5,088 nt of DNA from Deltaproteobacteria bacterium (GCA_003647375.1 QMMS01000336.1:1-5088), one strand, 5' to 3'. Counted from the first letter of the stretch, positions 1-4,920 are shown. Program-made: numbers and translations. The notes: generated by a model from the sequence alone, not told the origin.

Positions 1-4
1 AATT

Positions 5-67
5 GCTACGGCGCGATGTCACCCCTAAGGCAAGGCGGATAACCGCGGTGTCTTGTCGCGGCGTAGC
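5..67. repeat. 63-nt imperfect palindrome with an inner stem-loop
   Basis: GCTACG (5-10) pairs with CGTAGC (62-67). After one G/G mismatch, CGCGA (12-16) pairs with TCGCG (56-60), and two G-T wobbles continue the stem. Inside, GCGG (35-38) pairs with CCGC (43-46) around the loop ATAA. There is no T-run after it, so it is not a classical terminator. It could be folded RNA or a REP-like DNA palindrome. Confidence 0.6.
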
Positions 68-74
68 TCGCAGA

Positions 75-103
75 GCGAAGACGGAAGCCGAAGGCGAAGA
101 CGG
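75..103. repeat. Direct repeat of GCGAAGACGG
   Basis: The 10-mer GCGAAGACGG occurs at 75-84 and again at 94-103, a period of 19 nt, directly after the palindrome at 5-67. The spacer AAGCCGAAG has similar purine-rich character, so the stretch may be a short degenerate tandem array. Confidence 0.5.
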
Positions 104-117
104 GTATTTTAATGGGA

Positions 118-135
118 CCACGGATTTACCCGTGG
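118..135. repeat. Hairpin with a 6-bp GC-rich stem
   Basis: CCACGG (118-123) and CCGTGG (130-135) form a perfect stem around the loop ATTTAC. With a two-base bulge the pairing can be continued by TGGGA (113-117) and TTCCA (138-142). No T-run follows. Confidence 0.5.
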
Positions 136-151
136 GGTTCCATCCGCTTTC

Positions 152-174
152 ATAAAATCGCTACACGATTTTAT
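152..174. repeat. Hairpin with a 9-bp AT-rich stem
   Basis: ATAAAATCG (152-160) pairs perfectly with CGATTTTAT (166-174) around the loop CTACA. After a three-base bulge, TTTC (148-151) can also pair with GAAA (178-181). The T-rich right arm lies in the stem rather than after it, so intrinsic termination is doubtful. The 13-mer covering the left arm (148-160) recurs at 3042-3054. Confidence 0.5.
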
Positions 175-188
175 TCAGAAAGTATCGA

Positions 189-208
189 GGCCCGGAAAAC
201 AATGGGCC
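189..208. repeat. Small hairpin GGCCC/GGGCC
   Basis: GGCCC (189-193) can pair with GGGCC (204-208) across a 10-nt A-rich loop. It lies about 45 nt upstream of the first start codon and may be part of the operon's untranslated leader. Confidence 0.35.
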
Positions 209-253
209 CTATGGGGTGTTACCTGTAATTCAAGGTTTGATTGAGGGAGCAAC

Positions 254-559
254 ATGAAAAAAACACTGGGTATTTATGTCACTTCGGACCGTCACCTGGA
301 GCAGTTAATGCTGTTATGTAAAGCGGCAAGAAAGAAAGATGTTGCGGTGAAAGTGTTTTTCACCCACGAGGGCACGCGGCTCTGTACGGATCTGCAGCTG
401 AAAGAGCTTGCGGGAATGGTCGATGTCGCTCTGTGCAAGGTCGGGTTTGAGAGCCTGAAACTGGACGAATCCGAGTCAGTACTTGACAGCAAAGCTTATT
501 CTTCACAGTCATGGCACGCAGAGATGATCTATGATTGCGATCGCTACCTGACATTCTAA
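254..559 (+). CDS. DsrE-like sulfur-relay family protein (TusD/DsrE-type)
   Basis: A 101-residue soluble protein resembling the small DsrE-fold proteins that carry sulfur as cysteine persulfide. The N-terminal beta strand (LGIYVTSD, residues 5-12), an early helix with C22, and the segment AVKVFFTHEGTRLC (31-44) fit the family pattern. They are followed by ALCKVGFE (59-66), where C61 is the best candidate for the persulfide-bearing cysteine. Other cysteines are C44 and C95. The end, HAEMIYDCDRYLTF, looks like a natural C-terminus. The ATG at 254 is supported by GGGAG (244-248) with good spacing. It is the first of three closely packed genes that together resemble the D, C and B subunits of TusBCD/DsrEFH. 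The substrate cannot be told from sequence: it may be tRNA thiolation, dissimilatory sulfur metabolism or another transfer. No dsrABC genes are in the window. Confidence 0.72.
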   Translation: MKKTLGIYVTSDRHLEQLMLLCKAARKKDVAVKVFFTHEGTRLCTDLQLKELAGMVDVALCKVGFESLKLDESESVLDSKAYSSQSWHAEMIYDCDRYLTF

Positions 560-584
560 CCTGAAATCGTGTAATGATTTTACA

Positions 585-589
585 GGGAG
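585..589 (+). promoter_or_regulatory. Ribosome binding site deciding the start at 598
   Basis: GGGAG lies 8 nt before the ATG at 598, while the in-frame ATG at 574 has no such site. The site is directly preceded by a small hairpin, TGTAA (570-574) pairing with TTACA (580-584), which could modulate translation of the second gene. Confidence 0.6.
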
Positions 590-597
590 TAACCATT

Positions 598-924
598 ATG
601 GAAAACATCAAGCACTGTGCCGTAGTTGTACGCAGGGGCCAGGATATATGGGAAGGTACCCGAACCGCCCTGGGACTGGCTGCCCATAACTACTGGGCGT
701 ACCTGTTCGTATTTGACGTTGAGGTGGCAATGAACGAAGCTCTTGAGGAAAATCTGGAATGGCTGGAGGAAATGGAGTGCGAGACCTATTCAAACCTCCA
801 AGTGAACGAACAGCACGGGTTTAAACACATACCCCTGGACAAACTGGCACGAGAGTTGAAAAAAATGGACCTGGTCATTCCTTTCGGGAACCGGACCAAT
901 GGAAAGGAAGAAACAGATGCCTAA
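598..924 (+). CDS. DsrF/TusC-like DsrE-fold protein
   Basis: A 108-residue soluble protein, the second gene of the sulfur-relay trio. It begins with a beta strand (HCAVVVRR, residues 6-13). Then comes EGTRTALGLAAHNYWAYLFVFDVEV (19-43), a Rossmann-like strand-helix-strand segment that resembles TusC/DsrF proteins. An acidic helix, LEWLEEMECETYSN (53-66), follows, and the C-terminal portion ends in a strand, DLVIPF. Cysteines are C7 and C61; neither is an obvious match to a classical DsrE active-site cysteine, consistent with a structural TusC/DsrF-type subunit. An upstream in-frame ATG at 574 would add eight residues but has no ribosome site. The gap from the previous gene is 38 nt, and the last 8 nt overlap the next gene, which suggests translational coupling. 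The assignment rests on pattern and gene order rather than on a unique motif. Confidence 0.65.
   Translation: MENIKHCAVVVRRGQDIWEGTRTALGLAAHNYWAYLFVFDVEVAMNEALEENLEWLEEMECETYSNLQVNEQHGFKHIPLDKLARELKKMDLVIPFGNRTNGKEETDA
901..910 (+). promoter_or_regulatory. Ribosome binding site deciding the start at 917
   Basis: GGAAAGGAAG ends 6 nt before the ATG at 917. The alternative in-frame ATG at 899 would add six charged residues but lies upstream of this purine-rich site, so 917 is the better start. The site sits inside the end of the preceding gene. Confidence 0.6.
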
Positions 925-1111
925 AAGAAAGCAAATGTTGCATATTCTCAAAACACCCACCGACGACCTTCAGCGAACATTCATGTACGCCTTGTCACTG
1001 GGATATAGCTGTTTACAAATACCGCTGTTCGAGATGGAAGGCGAAGCACCCGATTATGACGAGCTGATCGATTTGATATTTGATTTCGACGAAGTCATCT
1101 GTTGGTGGTGA
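917..1111 (+). CDS. Short DsrH/TusB-like protein
   Basis: A 64-residue protein, the third of the trio. The opening MLHILKTPTDDL (7-18) is the usual start of TusB/DsrH proteins, in which a short beta strand leads into a helix. The C-terminal part, DYDELIDLIFDFDEVICWW (46-64), fits the family's closing helix, strand and tryptophan end. It is shorter than the roughly 95-100 residues of E. coli TusB-type proteins; the middle of the fold appears shortened, but the ends are intact, so it looks like a compact variant rather than a truncation. Cysteines are C32 and C62. It starts 8 nt before the end of the preceding gene. In the known complexes this subunit is part of a heterohexamer with the other two; a similar complex here is inferred. 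Confidence 0.6.
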   Translation: MPKRKQMLHILKTPTDDLQRTFMYALSLGYSCLQIPLFEMEGEAPDYDELIDLIFDFDEVICWW

Positions 1112-1205
1112 AAACACCGCTCGCCGACACCCCATCCGAGGGTGCTGCTGACCCATTATCTGCACCCCTCGTATCCCTATCCCGAACATTTCATGAAAGT
1201 TCCGA

Positions 1206-1225
1206 GCTATATCTTTCTATATAGC
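1206..1225. repeat. Perfect 7-bp inverted repeat, possible operator or hairpin
   Basis: GCTATAT (1206-1212) and ATATAGC (1219-1225) are separated by CTTTCT. No T-run follows, which argues against a terminator. It lies about 100 nt upstream of the possible trhA -10 box, so a binding site or a transcript-end structure are both possible. Confidence 0.45.
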
Positions 1226-1304
1226 ATTGTCAAAATACCGTTCCGGTTACACCGAAAAGGGGATTCCATATTTTTTTCAAAAGGACTCCGATATTGTAAA
1301 ATAA

Positions 1305-1332
1305 ATGTAAAGTATTAGAAATGCGTTATACT
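1305..1332 (+). promoter_or_regulatory. Possible promoter for trhA
   Basis: TATACT (1327-1332) matches five of six bases of the bacterial -10 consensus and lies in AT-rich DNA 56 nt before the start codon. The best -35 candidate at a 16-nt spacing is ATGTAA (1305-1310), which matches only three of six. The call rests mainly on the -10 box. Confidence 0.3.
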
Positions 1333-1388
1333 TCGACGCGGATATGTATTACAGTACCCAATAACCCAAATTGGAATGATCAATAAGC

Positions 1389-2042
1389 ATGGTAACGAGT
1401 ATCAAGCAATATAGCATCGGTGAAGAGATTGCAAACAGCATTACACATGGGATCGGTATCGTACTGGCGATTGCCGCATTGGGGATCCTGACCGCATTTG
1501 CAGGCGCATACGGTGATGTCCGGCACGTCGTCAGTGTCAGTATTTACGGTACGACACTGGTGCTTCTTTACACGGCGTCCACGCTTTACCACAGCATTCA
1601 GAACCCCCATGCAAAAGGCATTTTGCAGGTCCTGGATCATTCTGCCATATACCTGCTAATTGCGGGAACCTACACGCCGTTTACTCTGGTGAGCCTCCGC
1701 GGTCCATGGGGCTGGTGGCTCTTTGGCGTGATTTGGAGCTTTGCGGTTCTCGGAGTAGTATTTCAACTGTCCCTGCTGAGACGCTGGCGCGCAGTGTCCC
1801 TATGTTTGTATATTGGAATGGGCTGGGTGGTGGTGGTGGCAATCAAGCCGTTGATTGTATCTGTCGCAACCGGCGGCATCGTTTTTCTCGTTTTGGGTGG
1901 ACTGGCCTACACGGCCGGTATTCTGTTCTATTGCTGGGAAAAGTTGAAATATCACCATGCCATATGGCATCTTTTTGTACTGGCCGGAAGCATCCTTCAT
2001 TTCTTTGCCGTGTTATTCTACGTCGTACCGATTCCGGGTTAA
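1389..2042 (+). CDS. trhA: Hemolysin III family membrane protein (PAQR/TrhA)
   Basis: A 217-residue integral inner-membrane protein, full length for the family. Near the N-terminus it has the family signature GEEIANSITHGIG (11-23). Seven hydrophobic segments are visible at roughly 21-40, 49-68, 84-102, 108-128, 135-155, 162-182 and 193-213. The putative metal-site residues of the PAQR superfamily are present: S64xxxH68 at the end of helix 2, D83 in VLDHSAIYLLIAGTYTPF, and H190xxxH194 at the start of the last helix. Family members have been linked to membrane fluidity homeostasis and, in older work, to haemolysis; hydrolase activity like that of ceramidases is suspected but not shown by this sequence. 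The ribosome site is weak (GGA near 1372). The gene appears monocistronic: it follows a 277-nt spacer, and the repeat at 2055 begins 12 nt after the stop. Confidence 0.92.
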   Translation: MVTSIKQYSIGEEIANSITHGIGIVLAIAALGILTAFAGAYGDVRHVVSVSIYGTTLVLLYTASTLYHSIQNPHAKGILQVLDHSAIYLLIAGTYTPFTLVSLRGPWGWWLFGVIWSFAVLGVVFQLSLLRRWRAVSLCLYIGMGWVVVVAIKPLIVSVATGGIVFLVLGGLAYTAGILFYCWEKLKYHHAIWHLFVLAGSILHFFAVLFYVVPIPG

Positions 2043-2054
2043 TAATAAAAATTA

Positions 2055-2121
2055 TTCTCCCAACTAGTTGGGAAAAAGGGTCCAAGGATTCAAGGATTCA
2101 AGGGGTCAAGTGTTTGTTTTC
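2055..2121 (+). repeat. Octamer-array/hairpin repeat, copy A (left arm of an inverted pair)
   Basis: This 67-nt element has three parts. First is a hairpin, TCCCAA (2058-2063) pairing with TTGGGA (2068-2073) around CTAG. Then come four tandem 8-bp units at 2078-2109: GGGTCCAA, GGATTCAA, GGATTCAA and GGGGTCAA. It ends with the block AAGTGTTTGTTTTC. It is 55/67 identical, without gaps, to the reverse complement of 3373-3439. The hairpin lies just after the trhA stop, but on the + strand it is followed by A's rather than T's, so it is a poor terminator for trhA. On the - strand it is followed by an AT-rich stretch with a T-run. Confidence 0.85.
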
Positions 2122-2151
2122 AAAGGAGTTGATCCATTTAGGTATAAATAG

Positions 2152-2673
2152 ATGACTCAATCCTCCCCATCCATAGAAAGTATCGGTCAGGATTTTTTTG
2201 CTGCATCGGCCGACCAATTCCCAATCGCTTCAGCCAGCGATGAATTCTTCTATTTTCCTCAGGTAAGGCCTCAGAAAAGAGACTGGTCCCGCTGGGATAC
2301 TTTTTCATAAAGTGCCGTAAACAGTTTTGCAGATAAACTTGCAGGGTATGAAAGTGCCCTTGACGCATTTGGACACCGGAATGAAGATACGGTTCAACAG
2401 GATCTTGAGACGCAGATTGACCTTTCGTTTTTGACACGCGCCGTTACAACCCTCAGGGAACAATTGACAGAGGTCCGCACCTGGGAAAAGCAACCCACCT
2501 TCTATCTGACCATTGCATGTATGGGCATTGCAGAAGCCCTGGAATCAGAAGACCCATCAGCCGGTGCTGCACGCGTTGAAACCCTGCCTGCTTTTCGCAT
2601 GCCTGAAAGCCTGGTGGAAAAAATTTTCCGACGTTATTTGAACAGTCGCCTCCCCGGGAATGATTTTGCTTGA
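2152..2673 (+). pseudogene. 5' fragment of a DUF885-like gene with an in-frame stop
   Basis: The frame opens at ATG 2152 (MTQSSPSIESIG...) and reads 52 codons to a TAA at 2308-2310. It then continues in the same frame for 120 more codons to TGA at 2671-2673. Both halves look like the N-terminal region of a DUF885 (zincin-like) protein. The first half has FFAASADQFPIASASDEF and then YFPQ. The second has YESALDAF and the segment RTWEKQPTFYLTIA, which fits the R-x-W-E-x-x-P-x-x-Y pattern of the family, ending near LPAF (2584-2595). The full protein would have about 550 residues; the C-terminal two thirds with the HExxH-type motif are absent. From about 2596 the similarity fades, and the last residues, VEKIFRRYLNSRLPG, may already belong to the adjoining methyltransferase. 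AGG at 2139-2141 could be a weak ribosome site. No selenocysteine or pyrrolysine explanation applies to TAA. Confidence 0.6.
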
Positions 2674-2995
2674 TCTCCCTGACAAAAACCATGTCATGGA
2701 AAATTTCAAGTCGTATGCCTATCACAAGACAAAGGATCAATTAGAAGTCATTCGTGACCGTAAACTGGAAGAGAATGTCATTTATTGTCGAGAGAGGGTC
2801 ATGATGGCCTCTGGTGAATGTATTCGAGACAATGTCTATAATACGAGACTATACAGCCAACGACGTATTCAAGACATTCTGCAGGATATTGGATTTCATG
2901 ATGTCCGGTTTAAAACCGATTTTATGCGCCGGGATAAACTTGGTGATTACGGGTGTATGACCAACCGCATGATTGTTTTGGCAAGCAAAAGATGA
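2657..2995 (+). pseudogene. C-terminal fragment of a SAM-dependent methyltransferase
   Basis: About 111 residues are open from ATG 2660 to TGA 2995, shifted by one base relative to the preceding frame. The start (PG)MILLDLPDKNHVMENF corresponds to the post-motif strand of class I methyltransferases, usually LxPGGxLLLD. YCRERVMMASGECIRDNVYNTRLYSQRRIQDILQDIGFHDVRF follows; the RLYS...LL...GF..V pattern is the typical end of Methyltransf_11/25-like enzymes. The whole N-terminal SAM-binding half with the GxGxG motif is missing, so it cannot be active. There is no ribosome site before 2660. Because the upstream frame ends in a similar sequence (YLNSRLPG), the junction probably carries a one-base insertion or two-base deletion at about 2656-2660. 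DUF885 and methyltransferase pieces were probably joined by a deletion. Confidence 0.6.
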
Positions 2996-3142
2996 AATAA
3001 TTGTTGCAAATCAGAGCTTCCTCGCCTACCTATCCCCTAAGTTTCATAAAATCGGACGAGCCGTTACTATTTTCGGATCATCTCCCGATTAGTTGTAGGA
3101 ATGTCAGAAGGATTCTTCCGCTTGCTTAGGATTATACAATTA

Positions 3143-3167
3143 GGATTCAAGGGTTCCAGGGGTCAAG
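3143..3167 (+). repeat. Octamer-array repeat, copy C (partial)
   Basis: Three 8-bp units, GGATTCAA, GGGTTCCA and GGGGTCAA, plus a final G match 2086-2110 of copy A at 23 of 25 positions, in the same orientation. Both the flanking hairpin and the AAGTGTTTGTTTTC end are missing, so this is a fragment or a minimal member of the repeat family. Confidence 0.75.
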
Positions 3168-3372
3168 AGATACGAAGTGAAGCATTAGCTCTAAATGCTA
3201 TAAAGTTTCAAAGACCTAAAGTGAGCGTTTCAAATTTTAAGAATATGGAAATTAGAAATATTTTCAAAGGATGAACGTTATGGATTGACATCTTAGATAC
3301 GAAGATGCGCTGTTTTCATTCCCTCTAATATAGCCAACGGGTATGGAAGGAAAACAACAGCTGATTACATTA

Positions 3373-3439
3373 GAAAACAAACACTTGGATCCTTGACTCC
3401 TTGGATCCTCGAACCCTTTTCTCCAACTACATTGGAGAA
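3373..3439 (-). repeat. Octamer-array/hairpin repeat, copy B (right arm of the inverted pair)
   Basis: Read on the - strand it has the same order as copy A: a hairpin, four 8-bp units (GGGTTCGA, GGATCCAA, GGAGTCAA, GGATCCAA) and AAGTGTTTGTTTTC. The hairpin TTCTCCAA (3419-3426) and TTGGAGAA (3432-3439) around CTACA is a perfect 8-bp stem. Its bases differ from those of copy A, yet pairing is kept, which suggests selection on the structure. On the + strand the stem is followed by GAATCTTATTTT and then the ribosome site of the S1-domain gene, so it could act as a weak terminator or leader hairpin. Confidence 0.85.
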
Positions 3440-3454
3440 GAATCTTATTTTAAT

Positions 3455-3464
3455 GGAGTGGGAG
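3455..3464 (+). promoter_or_regulatory. Double Shine-Dalgarno before the S1-domain gene
   Basis: Two GGAG motifs precede ATG 3466. The one at 3455-3458 has a normal 7-nt spacing; the one at 3461-3464 is only one base from the start and is probably not used. The repeat B hairpin ends 15 nt upstream, leaving the site accessible. Confidence 0.6.
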
Positions 3465-3465
3465 C

Positions 3466-4920
3466 ATGTCAGACAAAATTAAAAATGAAGAAAATGACCC
3501 GGAAGAAGAAAGTTTTGCCGATCTTTTCGAATCGTACAGCGCAGGTATGAGTGACGATCTTCAGCTTGGTGACAAGATTTCCGGCAAGATCATATCCATA
3601 GGAAAGGACGCCGTCTTTCTGGATATCGGCACCAAGGTGGACGGTATTGTGGAACGGGCAGAACTGTTGGACAGCGATGGGAACATACCGTTTGCGGAAG
3701 GCGATGACATTGAACTGTATGTGGTGGCACGAGATGACCATGAAATACGCCTTTCCAAAGCCATTTCCGGCATCGGCGGTGTGGAAATGCTGAGAGAAGC
3801 ATTTTACAGCGCCATTCCCGTGGAAGGAAAAGTACAGGCTACCTGCAAAGGTGGGTTTAACGTGGAAATACTTCAACGGCGGGCGTTCTGCCCCATCAGT
3901 CAGATGGATGTGGAATATGTTGAAACGCCGGAAGATTATGTGGGCCAAGGGTATGAGTTTTTAATTACGCAATTTGAGGATAACGGCAAAAACATCGTGG
4001 TTTCCCGTCGAAAGATCTTGGCCAAGGCCAGGGAAATAGAAATAGCATCTTTCCTGAGCACATTGAAACAAGACGATGTTGTCGAGGGGCGCGTCACCAA
4101 GCTCATGCCATACGGGGCATTTGTCGAGCTGATCCCGGGCCTGGAAGGCATGGTACACATTTCGGAATTGAGCTGGTCCCGGATGGGAAAACCCGAGCAG
4201 GTGGTTCAAACCGACGACAGGGTGTTGGTGAAGGTCATCGGCATCACAGACGGTGAAAAGAAAAACACGAAAAAAATTTCTCTTTCCATGAAGCAGGTGG
4301 ACGAAGACCCGTGGAACCAGGTGTCGGAAAAATTTAATACGGGAGACAAGGTCAACGGCACCGTTACCCGTTGTATGGATTTCGGCGTATTTGTTGAGAT
4401 CTCGCCGGGCATAGAAGGGCTGGTTCACATCAGTGAAATGAGTTTTGTCAAGCGTGTGGTGAAGCCCGCAGATGAGGTGACACCGGGGGAAACCATTTCT
4501 GTTTTGATCAAGGAAATCGATCCCAGAAAACGCAGGATATCTCTCAGCATGCGCGACACTCAGGGGGATCCGTGGCTCGAGGTTTCGGATAATTTCAGGA
4601 TCGGTCAGGTCATCACGGGAACACTGGAAAATAAAGAAGCCTTTGGCTATTTCGTGACCCTGGCACCGGGGATTACCGGCCTGCTGCCGAAATCGAAATT
4701 CAACCTGGCTGAAAAACCCGGCCGCCTGGAACAACTCAAGCCCGGCGAGTCGCTCAGCGTCAGCGTGGCGGAGATAAACGCTGGGGATCGGAAGATTACC
4801 CTGGTACCGGGTGATGCGGCGGAAGAAGGCGGCTGGAAGGATTATTCACAAAATACCAAGGCAGAGCCCATGAGTGATCTGGCCATAAAGCTCCAGGCGC
4901 TCATGGATTCCAAGAAGTAA
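3466..4920 (+). CDS. Five-domain S1 RNA-binding protein (ribosomal protein S1 paralogue)
   Basis: A 484-residue cytoplasmic RNA-binding protein. After an acidic N-terminus (1-30) five S1 (OB-fold) domains follow, at about 34-98 (GDKISGKIISIGKDAVFLDIG), 117-183 (divergent, FNVEILQRRAFCPISQMD), 203-276 (GRVTKLMPYGAFVEL, GLEGMVHISELSW), 292-363 (GTVTRCMDFGVFVEI, GIEGLVHISEMSF) and 378-447 (GTLENKEAFGYFVTL, GITGLLPKSKF). Domains 3 and 4 are canonical, each with GAFVEL/GVFVEI, GLVHISE and ISLSM motifs. Domain 5 keeps the glycine frame but has LLPKS in place of VHISE. Proteobacterial ribosomal S1 normally has six domains and about 557 residues. This protein is therefore either a short S1 or, more likely, a paralogue acting in mRNA binding; the genuine rpsA would lie elsewhere. 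The tail ends with a short amphipathic helix (DLAIKLQALMDSKK). It has no partner genes in the window. Confidence 0.88.
   Translation: MSDKIKNEENDPEEESFADLFESYSAGMSDDLQLGDKISGKIISIGKDAVFLDIGTKVDGIVERAELLDSDGNIPFAEGDDIELYVVARDDHEIRLSKAISGIGGVEMLREAFYSAIPVEGKVQATCKGGFNVEILQRRAFCPISQMDVEYVETPEDYVGQGYEFLITQFEDNGKNIVVSRRKILAKAREIEIASFLSTLKQDDVVEGRVTKLMPYGAFVELIPGLEGMVHISELSWSRMGKPEQVVQTDDRVLVKVIGITDGEKKNTKKISLSMKQVDEDPWNQVSEKFNTGDKVNGTVTRCMDFGVFVEISPGIEGLVHISEMSFVKRVVKPADEVTPGETISVLIKEIDPRKRRISLSMRDTQGDPWLEVSDNFRIGQVITGTLENKEAFGYFVTLAPGITGLLPKSKFNLAEKPGRLEQLKPGESLSVSVAEINAGDRKITLVPGDAAEEGGWKDYSQNTKAEPMSDLAIKLQALMDSKK

Larger units (their letters stand above)
1..253. other. Non-coding, inverted-repeat-rich leader before the DsrE-like operon
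   Basis: No convincing gene is visible here. One + frame is open from 3 to 155, but it has no recognisable protein features and overlaps the strongest palindrome. The stretch contains, in order, a large imperfect palindrome (5-67), a 10-bp direct repeat (75-84 and 94-103) and hairpins at 118-135, 152-174 and 189-208. The left half is GC-rich. I could not find a well-spaced -35/-10 pair, so the promoter of the downstream operon is not assigned. The region could be a structured 5' leader of the operon, the terminator region of a gene to the left, or a dispersed intergenic repeat. The sequence alone does not decide. Confidence 0.5.
1112..1388. other. AT-rich spacer between the sulfur-relay trio and trhA
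   Basis: No gene is supported. The left part holds a weak stem, CACCC (1128-1132) with GGGTG (1140-1144), without a T-run, so termination of the trio is uncertain. The right part, from about 1190, is markedly AT-rich and includes an inverted repeat and a possible promoter. A 41-codon open frame (1193-1318) lacks a ribosome site and looks accidental. Confidence 0.5.
2996..3465. other. Repeat-bearing spacer before the S1-domain gene
   Basis: No gene is supported in these 470 nt. The stretch contains the 13-mer TTTCATAAAATCG (3042-3054), also found at 148-160, and TTAGGATT twice (3126-3133, 3140-3147). It also holds the partial repeat copy C (3143-3167), a 6-bp hairpin AGCATT/AATGCT (3181-3199), the 10-mer AGATACGAAG twice (3168-3177, 3295-3304), and repeat copy B (3373-3439). 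The middle, 3190-3290, is AT-rich. A perfect -35 hexamer, TTGACA (3285-3290), has no -10 box at normal spacing, so the promoter of the S1-domain gene is not assigned. Confidence 0.55.

Noticed and set aside
3..155. Open + frame of about 50 codons at the left edge
   Set aside because: It runs through a 63-nt palindrome and a direct repeat, has no domain-like pattern, and ends inside another hairpin; most likely open by chance because of high GC.
1193..1318. 41-codon + frame starting at an ATG in the spacer before trhA
   Set aside because: There is no ribosome site, it overlaps the inverted repeat, and its composition follows the AT-rich DNA; the product resembles nothing known to me.
2058..2073. 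Intrinsic terminator for trhA
   Set aside because: The stem is good, but on the + strand it is followed by A's instead of T's, and it is part of a repeat that recurs elsewhere.
1706..2155. 149-codon + frame overlapping trhA
   Set aside because: It is out of frame with the clearly identified seven-helix protein and its product has no recognisable features.
3285..3290. Perfect -35 hexamer TTGACA as S1-gene promoter
   Set aside because: At spacings of 16 to 18 nt there is no acceptable -10 box. TTGACT at 3393-3398 inside repeat B also lacks one.
3168..3304. AGATACGAAG direct repeat (3168-3177, 3295-3304) as the ends of an inserted element
   Set aside because: It is an isolated 10-bp match in AT-rich DNA with no terminal inverted repeats or gene between the copies; chance is sufficient.
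2055..3439. CRISPR array
   Set aside because: The 8-bp units are contiguous without spacers, the full copies are inverted to each other, and no cas gene is present.
3961..4734. Long open frame of 257 codons on the - strand
   Set aside because: It lies wholly inside the S1-domain gene, whose + frame shows clear repeated domains; this is a shadow frame.
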